The position numbers were made by a program, and so were the translations under genes. A stretch of 6,349 bases of DNA from an uncultured Bacteroidales bacterium. GTDB taxonomy: Bacteria > Bacteroidota > Bacteroidia > Bacteroidales > Bacteroidaceae. This document shows positions 1-5,153 of the stretch, piece after piece. The stretch is from contig CANBEE010000160.1 in the NCBI GenBank assembly GCA_947367415.1, forward strand, positions 1-6,349. Reading direction: 5' to 3'. The notes beneath the pieces were generated by a model, which did not search any database, was not told the origin of the DNA, and worked only from the letters and a program-made list of their open reading frames with translations. How positions within the stretch are numbered: the first letter of the stretch is position 1; each line of letters starts with the position of its first letter.

Positions 1-285
1 GGTGGTGCCACGCGTGAAGATGATTTCGTTGGCAGAGGCGGCATTGATAAACGAACGCACGCGCTCGCGCGAGGCTTCGTGCAGTTTGGTGGCCTCCTGT
101 GAAAGGAAGTGCACGCCGCGGTGCACATTGGCATTCACCGAATAGTACTCCTCGGTGATGGCATCTACTACCGTGCGGGGCTTCTGCGTGGTGGCTCCAT
201 TGTCGAGATACACCAGCGGCTTGCCATATACCTGGCGGCCAAGGATGGGGAAGTCGGCACGGATGGCGTCAATATCGTATATCAT
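1..285 (-). CDS. sufS: SufS cysteine desulfurase, N-terminal 95 residues (cut by window edge)
   Basis: This is the start of a PLP-dependent class V aminotransferase-fold cysteine desulfurase, which converts L-cysteine to alanine and passes the persulfide sulfur to the SUF scaffold in the cytosol. The reading frame opens at ATG 285-283 with MIYDIDAIRADFPIL and runs open to base 1. It contains the family landmarks YLDNGATTQKP (about residues 26-36), NVHRGVHFLS (53-62, with the conserved His-Arg-Gly) and FTRGTT (90-95), all closely matching the N terminus of E. coli SufS. The PLP lysine and catalytic cysteine of the family lie beyond the window, so activity cannot be judged. It follows sufD after a 19-bp gap and has an AGGAG nine bases ahead of the ATG, which fixes the start. 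Identity as SufS rather than another desulfurase rests on both sequence and operon position. Confidence 0.95.
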   Translation of the reverse strand, partial: MIYDIDAIRADFPILGRQVYGKPLVYLDNGATTQKPRTVVDAITEEYYSVNANVHRGVHFLSQEATKLHEASRERVRSFINAASANEIIFTRGTT

Positions 286-294
286 TGTCTCGCT

Positions 295-299
295 CTCCT
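295..299 (-). promoter_or_regulatory. Shine-Dalgarno-like site of sufS
   Basis: On the minus strand an AGGAG lies nine bases before the sufS ATG, inside the 19-bp sufD-sufS gap. None of the other starts in this window has a comparable site, and Bacteroidota generally make little use of Shine-Dalgarno pairing, so its role is uncertain. It does support the chosen sufS start. Confidence 0.4.
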
Positions 300-304
300 A
301 CATT

Positions 305-1648
305 TCATTTACATACACTGCAATCGCCGCACTTGCCCAGTTCGCCACGGAAACGCTTCTCAACCAAATGGTGCAGGCGGTCGCGCAGGGCCTCGAGGCC
401 TACCTCATCGATGACCTCGCCCACAAAAGCACGCATGAGAAGCTGGCGGGCTTCGGCATGGCTGATGCCGCGCTGCTGCATGTAGAAGAGGGCATCTTCG
501 TTGAGCTGGCCTACGGTGGCTCCGTGGCTACACTTCACATCGTCGGCATAGATCTCGAGCTGTGGCTGGGTATACATACGGGCCTGACGGGTGAGGCAGA
601 GGTTGCGGTTGGTCTGCTGGGAGTCGGTGTGCTGAGCACCTTCGCGCACGAGCACCTTGCCGGCAAAGGCACCGGTAGCCTCATCGTCGAGCACATACTT
701 GTAGAGTTCATGGCTGGTGCAGTCGCTCACGGCATGGTCGATGAAGGTGTGGTTGTCGACATGCTGATGGCTATCGGCAATGGCCATGCCGCAGAGGTTG
801 ATATGTGCTCCGCGACCAGCGAGGGTGACACGCGTGGTGTTGCGGGTGGTGCCGCCCATGAGGGTGACGCCATTGACCAGCACGTTGCTATCGGCTTGCT
901 GGTGTATGTAGAGGTTGCTCAGTCGGCAAGTGCGTGGGGTGGTCTCCTCGAGTTCGTAGAGTTCGAAGGATGCACCGGCACCTACGAAGACCTCGATGAC
1001 CTGATTGGCGAGGAAGTCGACCTCGTCCATGGCGTGGTCGCACATCAATAGGCGTGCCTGGGCCATATCCTCCAGGATGATGAGCACGCGGCGGTTGACC
1101 ATGAAGTTGACATCGGCACGCAAGATATTCACGAGCTGGATGGGCTTCTCCACCACTACGCCCTTGGGAACATATAGCAGCAAACCATCCTGTGCAAACA
1201 TCGTGTTGAGGGCTGTGATGGCGTTGGACCTCGTATCGACAAGCTGGCCATAATACTTGGACACAAAGTCGGGGTACTGCTCAGCTATCTCCTTGAGGCT
1301 ACCGAGGAGCACGCCTTCGGGGAGAGCGACCTTAGGCAAAGCCTTCAAATAGAAACGATCGTTGACGATGAAGTAGAGCGAGGTGCTCATGTTGGGCACA
1401 TCGCACTTGAACACATCGTAGGGATTGACGGGGATGTCGAGGCGACCCAGATTGATGCCATAGTCGGGAGCAAAAATCGCCTCCACATCAGTATACTTGT
1501 ATTCCTCATCCTGCCGTGTGGGAAAGCCCATACGGAGCAGCTCGTCGTGAGCCTCGTCGCGCAAGACATTCATCACGGGAGCACTGTGACGACCGATTAA
1601 ACTGCGGTATTCTCGGTAGAGGTTGAGGTATTGTTCTTTACTTTGCAT
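305..1648 (-). CDS. sufD: SufD, Fe-S cluster assembly scaffold subunit
   Basis: SufD is the SufB paralogue of the cytosolic SufBC2D complex that assembles Fe-S clusters. From ATG at 1648 the product is 447 residues (E. coli SufD is 423). An in-frame TTG nine bases upstream (1657) would add three residues, but it lies inside a tandem repeat and I prefer the ATG. The middle holds the YVPKGVVVEKPIQL segment that parallels YIPKGVRCPMEL in SufB, followed by the beta-strand-rich core. Near the C terminus KCSHGATVGQ (Cys about 373, His about 375) matches the E. coli C358/H360 site at the SufB-SufD interface, then NEDALFYMQQRGIS and a helical tail. The protein ends in CGDCSVCK, a C-x2-C-x2-C tail that I do not recognise from E. 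coli SufD. It starts 26 bp after sufC, as expected for a shared transcript. Confidence 0.95.
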   Translation of the reverse strand: MQSKEQYLNLYREYRSLIGRHSAPVMNVLRDEAHDELLRMGFPTRQDEEYKYTDVEAIFAPDYGINLGRLDIPVNPYDVFKCDVPNMSTSLYFIVNDRFYLKALPKVALPEGVLLGSLKEIAEQYPDFVSKYYGQLVDTRSNAITALNTMFAQDGLLLYVPKGVVVEKPIQLVNILRADVNFMVNRRVLIILEDMAQARLLMCDHAMDEVDFLANQVIEVFVGAGASFELYELEETTPRTCRLSNLYIHQQADSNVLVNGVTLMGGTTRNTTRVTLAGRGAHINLCGMAIADSHQHVDNHTFIDHAVSDCTSHELYKYVLDDEATGAFAGKVLVREGAQHTDSQQTNRNLCLTRQARMYTQPQLEIYADDVKCSHGATVGQLNEDALFYMQQRGISHAEARQLLMRAFVGEVIDEVGLEALRDRLHHLVEKRFRGELGKCGDCSVCK

Positions 1649-1649
1649 G

Positions 1650-1684
1650 ATTGTCAATTGTCAATTGTGAATTGTCAATTATCC
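1650..1684. repeat. Five-copy heptamer array across the sufC stop codon
   Basis: On the plus strand five consecutive 7-base units fill this stretch: three copies of ATTGTCA, one ATTGTGA, and a terminal ATTATCC. The array covers most of the sufC-sufD spacer and reaches into the last codons of sufC, supplying its TGA. In the coding (minus) sense the unit is TGACAAT. It belongs with the array at 2493-2527. Repeats like this are, from memory, common in Bacteroidota intergenic DNA; their function is unknown to me. Confidence 0.85.
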
Positions 1685-2430
1685 TCCACTTCCTTCTTTA
1701 TCCAGTCGAAACCGCGGTTCTCAATCTCAAGTGCCAGCTCGGGGCCTGCCGTCTTCACGATGCGTCCCTTGTAGAGTACGTGTACCACATCGGGGTTGAT
1801 ATAGTCGAGCAGGCGCTGGTAGTGGGTGATGACGATGGTCGATGTCTCGGGAGTCTTCAACTTGTTCACTCCCTCGGCCACGATGCGCAGGGCATCGATG
1901 TCGAGGCCCGAGTCGGTCTCGTCAAGGATGCTGAGGCGGGGCTCCAGCATGGCCATCTGGAAGATCTCGTTCTTCTTCTTCTCACCGCCGCTGAAGCCTT
2001 CGTTGACGGAGCGGTTGGCCAGCTTGCTGTCGAGCTCCACGAGTGCACGCTTCTCGCGCATGAGCTTGAGGAACTCATTGGCAGCCAAGGGAGCAAGGCC
2101 GCGATACTTGCGCTGCTCGTTGATGGCAGCACGCATGAAGTTGACCATGCTCACGCCCGGTATCTCTACGGGGTACTGGAACGAGAGGAACAGTCCCTCG
2201 TGGCTGCGGTCTTCGGGCGACAGCTCCAGCAGGTTCTTTCCGTTAAACTCTACGGTACCTTGCGTTACCTCGTAGGAGGGATGTCCCACAAGCACGTTGC
2301 TCAGCGTACTCTTGCCCGAGCCGTTGGGACCCATGATAGCATGTACCTCACCAGGGCGTACCTCAAGGTCGATACCCTTTAATATCTCTTTGCCATTGAT
2401 GCTGGCATGCAGGTTGCTTACTTTTAGCAT
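1675..2430 (-). CDS. sufC: SufC, ABC-type ATPase of the SUF complex
   Basis: SufC is the soluble ABC ATPase that binds SufB and SufD and drives conformational change during Fe-S cluster assembly. The 251-residue product has every expected ABC motif: Walker A GPNGSGKST (34-42, Lys40), Q-loop SFQYP (Gln85), signature FSGGE (146-150), Walker B LSILDE (Asp170, Glu171), D-loop SGLD (174-177) and H-loop His203. The numbering of Lys40, Lys152, Glu171, Asp173 and His203 coincides with E. coli SufC, including the residues of the SufC-specific salt-bridge region. There are no membrane segments, as expected. The ATG at 2430 follows an A-rich leader (2431-2446) with no Shine-Dalgarno site. The stop TGA and the last two or three codons fall within the heptamer array. 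It lies between sufB (91-bp gap) and sufD (26-bp gap). Confidence 0.97.
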   Translation of the reverse strand: MLKVSNLHASINGKEILKGIDLEVRPGEVHAIMGPNGSGKSTLSNVLVGHPSYEVTQGTVEFNGKNLLELSPEDRSHEGLFLSFQYPVEIPGVSMVNFMRAAINEQRKYRGLAPLAANEFLKLMREKRALVELDSKLANRSVNEGFSGGEKKKNEIFQMAMLEPRLSILDETDSGLDIDALRIVAEGVNKLKTPETSTIVITHYQRLLDYINPDVVHVLYKGRIVKTAGPELALEIENRGFDWIKKEVEDN

Positions 2431-2446
2431 TGTTTTTTATTTTTTT

Positions 2447-2491
2447 CGGAGTTCTCGGAGGACTCGGAGTGCTCTGAGAACTCAGACTTTC
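2447..2491. repeat. Nine-base tandem units forming a hairpin in the sufB-sufC spacer
   Basis: On the plus strand five degenerate 9-base units run head to tail: CGGAGTTCT, CGGAGGACT, CGGAGTGCT, then two more diverged ones beginning CTGA and CAGA. Because of their sequence they also form an imperfect hairpin: 2449-2460 pairs with 2472-2483 with one mismatch and an 11-base loop. In the direction of sufBC transcription the hairpin is followed by an A-run rather than a T-run, so it does not look like an intrinsic terminator. It could stabilise or separate the sufB and sufC parts of the transcript, which is inference only. Confidence 0.7.
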
Positions 2492-2492
2492 A

Positions 2493-2527
2493 ATTGTCCA
2501 TTATCAATTATCCATTGTCAATTATCC
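2493..2527. repeat. Five-copy heptamer array across the sufB stop codon
   Basis: Five 7-base units on the plus strand: ATTGTCC, ATTATCA, ATTATCC, ATTGTCA and a final ATTATCC. It has the same unit family, copy number, orientation and last two units as the array at 1650-1684. The final unit overlaps the end of sufB and provides its TAA stop (2524-2522). It directly abuts the 9-base repeat array. Confidence 0.85.
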
Positions 2528-4015
2528 TACGCTTCCCTCCAGTGATACCGAGAGCAGCTTCTGTGCCTCTACGGCAAACTCCATGGGCAGCTTGTTGATG
2601 ACCTCCTTGGCATAGCCATTGACGATGAGTCCGATGGCGTCCTCGGTCTTGATGCCGCGCTGGTTGCAGTAGAAAAGCTGGTCCTCGCTAATCTTCGAGG
2701 TGGTAGCCTCGTGTTCCACTACGGCCGTCTCGTTCTTGATGTCCATATAGGGGAAGGTATGTGCTCCGCAATGGCTGCCGAGCAGCAGCGAGTCGCACTG
2801 GCTATAGTTGCGTGCGCCATCGGCACGCTCACCCACCTTCACGAGTCCGCGGTATGAATTCTGACTCTTGCCGGCCGAGATACCCTTGCTGATGATGGTG
2901 CTCTTGGTGTTGCGGCCCAGGTGAATCATCTTGGTACCCGTATCGGCTTGCTGGTAGTTGTTGGTCACGGCTACGGAGTAGAACTCACCCTGCGAGTTGT
3001 CTCCCGAAAGGATGCACGAGGGATATTTCCATGTGATGGCCGAACCAGTCTCGACCTGTGTCCACGACAACTTGCTGTTGGCGCCACGGCAGTGACCGCG
3101 CTTGGTGACGAAGTTGTACACACCGCCACGGCCCTCGGCATCGCCTGGGTACCAGTTCTGCACGGTGCTGTACTTCACCTCGGCACGCTCCATCACTACA
3201 ATCTCCACGATGGCGGCATGCAGCTGGTTCTCATCACGCATCGGAGCCGTACAGCCCTCGAGGTACGATACATAGCTGTCGTCATCGGCCACGATGAGCG
3301 TACGCTCAAACTGGCCCGTATTGGCCGCATTGATGCGAAAATAGGTGCTTAGTTCCATAGGGCAGCGCACGCCCTTGGGGATATATACGAACGAGCCGTC
3401 ACTGAACACGGCCGAGTTGAGTGCAGCAAAGTAGTTGTCGCGGTAGCTCACCACAGAACCCAGATACTGCTTCACCAAGTCGGGGTATTCGCGCACAGCT
3501 TCGCTGATGGAGCAGAAGATGATACCCTTCTCGAGCAGCTTCTCCTTGAAGGTGGTCTTCACGCTCACCGAGTCCATCACAGCATCCACGGCCATGCCCC
3601 CGCTCAGTGCCAAGCGCTCTTCGAGAGGTATACCCAGCTTGTCGAAGGTCTTCATCACCTCGGGGTCTATCTCGTCGAGGCTCTTCGGCCCCTCCTTCTT
3701 CTTGGTGGGGTCGGCATAGTACGAGATGGCTTGATAGTTGATCTCGGGAATCTGCAGATGCGCCCAATTGGGCATCTCCAGTCCCAGCCAATAGTTGTAT
3801 GCCTTGAGGCGGAAGTCGAGCAACCACTCAGGCTCGCCCTTCTTGGCCGAGATGAGGCGCACCACCTCTTCGTTCAGGCCCACAGGAATCACTTCCGTGT
3901 GCACATCGGTGGTGAAGCCATATTTATATTTCTCCTCGGTAAGCTTACGCACAAACTTATTGTCCGTCCGCTTCTTCGGGTCCTTATCTTTATTGTTGTC
4001 TTTAGCTTGTTCCAT
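2522..4015 (-). CDS. sufB: SufB, Fe-S cluster assembly scaffold subunit
   Basis: SufB is the main scaffold of the cytosolic SufBC2D complex: it accepts sulfur and is where the nascent Fe-S cluster forms. The product has 497 residues, close to the usual length. Visible landmarks are NEEVVRLISAKKGEPEWLLDFRLKAY-type N-terminal sequence (from about 48), YIPKGVRCPMEL (211-222), YLEGCTAP (Cys255), then GSHCGAHTFPY (Cys416), VEHEATTS (His435, Glu436) and EDQLFYCNQRGI (444-455). Cys255, Cys416 and Glu436 correspond by alignment to E. coli C254, C405 and E434, implicated in sulfur transfer and cluster assembly. The first 25 residues are Lys/Asp-rich and differ from E. coli. It is the first suf gene here, with a good Bacteroidota promoter candidate just upstream, and its TAA stop sits in a tandem repeat. 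No Shine-Dalgarno site precedes the ATG. Confidence 0.97.
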   Translation of the reverse strand: MEQAKDNNKDKDPKKRTDNKFVRKLTEEKYKYGFTTDVHTEVIPVGLNEEVVRLISAKKGEPEWLLDFRLKAYNYWLGLEMPNWAHLQIPEINYQAISYYADPTKKKEGPKSLDEIDPEVMKTFDKLGIPLEERLALSGGMAVDAVMDSVSVKTTFKEKLLEKGIIFCSISEAVREYPDLVKQYLGSVVSYRDNYFAALNSAVFSDGSFVYIPKGVRCPMELSTYFRINAANTGQFERTLIVADDDSYVSYLEGCTAPMRDENQLHAAIVEIVVMERAEVKYSTVQNWYPGDAEGRGGVYNFVTKRGHCRGANSKLSWTQVETGSAITWKYPSCILSGDNSQGEFYSVAVTNNYQQADTGTKMIHLGRNTKSTIISKGISAGKSQNSYRGLVKVGERADGARNYSQCDSLLLGSHCGAHTFPYMDIKNETAVVEHEATTSKISEDQLFYCNQRGIKTEDAIGLIVNGYAKEVINKLPMEFAVEAQKLLSVSLEGSVG

Positions 4016-4034
4016 ACTGTACTGTTAGGAGGCA

Positions 4035-4066
4035 CGAAATTACAGCTTTTTATCGAAACGTGCAAA
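4035..4066 (-). promoter_or_regulatory. Candidate Bacteroidota promoter of sufBCDS
   Basis: On the minus strand a TTTG (4066-4063) is separated by 20 bases from TAATTTCG (4042-4035). This fits the known Bacteroidota primary sigma factor pattern TTTG, 19-21 bases, TAnnTTTG, with one mismatch in the second element. Transcription would start near 4028-4031, leaving a leader of about 15 bases before the sufB ATG. No experimental support is available here. Confidence 0.5.
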
Positions 4067-4130
4067 CACGAGGTTTGTTTTTAGCAGACCCTGCAAAATA
4101 TTCAAGCGAACTAAGTGCTGTTCCTTTTGT

Positions 4131-4152
4131 TTATACTATCTTTGTAGTATAA
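4131..4152 (+). promoter_or_regulatory. Promoter -7 element and perfect dyad ahead of the glutaredoxin-like gene
   Basis: TATCTTTG (4137-4144) matches the Bacteroidota -7 consensus TAnnTTTG exactly, and would start transcription about 20 bases before the ATG at 4171. A TTTG at the right upstream distance is missing, so the -33 element is poor. The -7 element is embedded in a perfect inverted repeat with 8-base arms: TTATACTA, six bases, TAGTATAA. That placement would suit a repressor operator, but no regulator is encoded in the window and chance is possible. Confidence 0.45.
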
Positions 4153-4170
4153 TCCTAAAACAAGAGCACT

Positions 4171-4485
4171 ATGATAAAGATATATGTTATGGAGAGCTGC
4201 CCTGACTGCACGGAAGTCAAGGCTCTATACAGCAACAACCCTGAGTATGAGTTAATCGACATAGGGCAGCAGGCCCGTAGCCTAAAAGAGTTTCTCGCCT
4301 TACGTGACCACCACCCCGCCTTCACAAAGGTACGCGAGCGTGGCAATATCGGCATTCCATGCTTCGTGCGAGAAGACGGTTCGGTAGCCATCTCGCTCAA
4401 GCACTTCGATGCAGACCGCTTCATAGAGGGTACACCTGTAGTAGAAGAAGGCGCATCGTGCAGCTTAGATGGCACGGGATGCTAA
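4171..4485 (+). CDS. Small glutaredoxin-like protein (COG4545-type)
   Basis: The 104-residue product opens with a beta strand and a redox motif, MIKIYVMESCPDC, giving Cys10-Pro-Asp-Cys13, the CPxC site of glutaredoxin/thioredoxin-fold proteins. GNIGIPCFVREDG (59-70) carries the likely cis-proline (Pro63) followed by Cys64. From memory it resembles the glutaredoxin-related family COG4545 of Bacteroidota and Firmicutes; this was not searched. It ends in CSLDGTGC, adding Cys97 and Cys104, so five cysteines in all. There is no signal peptide or membrane segment, so it should be cytosolic. Its substrate is unknown: thiol-disulfide exchange is the family expectation. It is divergent from sufB and convergent with cvpA, separated by 155 and 52 bp. 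The ATG is the only sensible start, since it places the CPDC motif at the usual N-terminal position; no strong Shine-Dalgarno site precedes it. Confidence 0.85.
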   Translation: MIKIYVMESCPDCTEVKALYSNNPEYELIDIGQQARSLKEFLALRDHHPAFTKVRERGNIGIPCFVREDGSVAISLKHFDADRFIEGTPVVEEGASCSLDGTGC

Positions 4486-4511
4486 CGCTAATTTCAACGA
4501 AGAAACGCCCT

Positions 4512-4534
4512 GTTCTATTGCTTAATGCAAGAAC
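4512..4534. terminator. Weak hairpin between convergent grx-like gene and cvpA
   Basis: In the 52-bp convergent gap, GTTC (4512-4515) pairs with GAAC (4531-4534) and TTGC (4518-4521) with GCAA (4527-4530), leaving a 2-base bulge and a TTAAT loop. Position between two converging genes suggests a shared terminator, but the stem is short and no clear T-run follows on either strand. Confidence 0.2.
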
Positions 4535-4537
4535 CTA

Positions 4538-5041
4538 TCAAACTTTCTCTTGAGAAAGGTATTCCTCTTTGATGCCGTTGAAGAAGACACCAGTGGCATC
4601 ATAGATAGGATAATAGAGTGTGGAAGACTCCTTGCTTGCCTCGGAGATGAGGCTGTCGTGCTGGTCGAAGAACTCGATACCTGTGATGACAACACCCACG
4701 AGTAGAGCGCACTTGAGCACACCTACCAGGCCGCCCAAGAGGCGGTTGACCCATCCGAGGCAGATAATGCTGAGCAACTTCGACACCAGCCACCCCACCA
4801 CACTGAATAGCAAAGGCACGATAATCAGGATGAGTATGAATGCCGTAACGTGAGCCACCTCGACAGAAAGGTCGAGTGTGCTGACCAGCCACTCTCCTAC
4901 AGGGAGGTAGAAGGCACGACCGAGGAGCAAACCTCCGATGAGCCCTGCCAATCCGGCTATCTGCTTCACTGCTCCGTCGCGCAAGCCACCGATGAGCCCG
5001 ATGGCGAGCAACACGGCGATGATAATGTCAATCGTTTGCAT
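4538..5041 (-). CDS. cvpA: CvpA family inner-membrane protein
   Basis: A 167-residue hydrophobic protein of the CvpA (colicin V production) family. Four membrane segments are readable at about 4-20, 26-45, 62-90 and 100-122, with a polar C-terminal tail of about 45 residues. The GLRDGAVKQIAGL segment (19-31) after the first helix and GWVNRLLGGLVGVLKCALL (96-114) before the last are typical of the family. In E. coli the gene is needed for colicin V export, and homologues are linked to envelope stress tolerance; the molecular function is not settled, and nothing here narrows it. ATG 5041 is chosen because it begins the first helix immediately. It lies downstream of infB on the same strand, with a 112-bp spacer that contains a large hairpin, so it may have its own promoter, although I could not identify a convincing one. 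Confidence 0.88.
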   Translation of the reverse strand: MQTIDIIIAVLLAIGLIGGLRDGAVKQIAGLAGLIGGLLLGRAFYLPVGEWLVSTLDLSVEVAHVTAFILILIIVPLLFSVVGWLVSKLLSIICLGWVNRLLGGLVGVLKCALLVGVVITGIEFFDQHDSLISEASKESSTLYYPIYDATGVFFNGIKEEYLSQEKV

Positions 5042-5050
5042 GGTTGTCTA

Positions 5051-5136
5051 TTATAAAAACCACGGATTACTCGGATTTATCAGACTTCTTTATCTATATG
5101 GATAAATAATCTGTGTAATCTGCGTAGTCCGTGGTT
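5051..5136 (-). terminator. Possible intrinsic terminator after infB
   Basis: Read on the minus strand, the long hairpin begins 18 bases after the infB stop, ends in TCCGTGG and is followed at once by TTTTTATAA (5059-5051). A GC-containing stem base with a T-run is the layout of an intrinsic terminator, which would partly uncouple cvpA from infB. The many mismatches in the stem and its repeat origin lower confidence. Confidence 0.4.
5058..5136. repeat. Long imperfect inverted repeat built of nine-base units
   Basis: Arms of 30 bases (5058-5087 and 5107-5136) match in about 22 positions, with perfect 9-base ends (AACCACGGA against TCCGTGGTT). An inner stem TTTATC (5089-5094) with GATAAA (5101-5106) closes a 6-base loop. 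Each arm is made of 9-base units such as CGGATTACT and CGGATTTAT on the left, and TAATCTGTG and TAATCTGCG on the right. The units resemble those at 2447-2491, and both elements carry CAGACTT as they run out. Confidence 0.75.
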
Positions 5137-5153
5137 GTATTTGTAATCAGAGG

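Noticed and set aside
155..1051. A 298-codon open frame on the plus strand opposite sufD and sufS.
   Set aside because: It lies antisense to well-identified sufD, has low-complexity Val/Ala/His/Gly-rich sequence without recognisable domains, and is explained by codon bias of the real gene.
1655..1657. TTG as a sufD start, giving a 450-residue product.
   Set aside because: It lies in the heptamer repeat, where TTG recurs every seven bases; ATG at 1648 is nearer the conserved sequence and more likely.
1651..2382. A 243-codon open frame on the plus strand opposite sufC.
   Set aside because: It is a shadow of sufC, which has all ABC ATPase motifs; the antisense product shows no family features and begins inside a repeat.
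2447..2491. Hairpin between sufB and sufC as an intrinsic terminator.
   Set aside because: In the transcribed direction it is followed by an A-run, not a T-run, and termination there would cut sufCDS from the promoter.
4027..4032. AGGAGG on the plus strand (CCTCCT on the sufB leader strand).
   Set aside because: No start codon lies at a suitable distance on the plus strand, and on the sufB strand it is the complement of a Shine-Dalgarno site, so it has no evident role.
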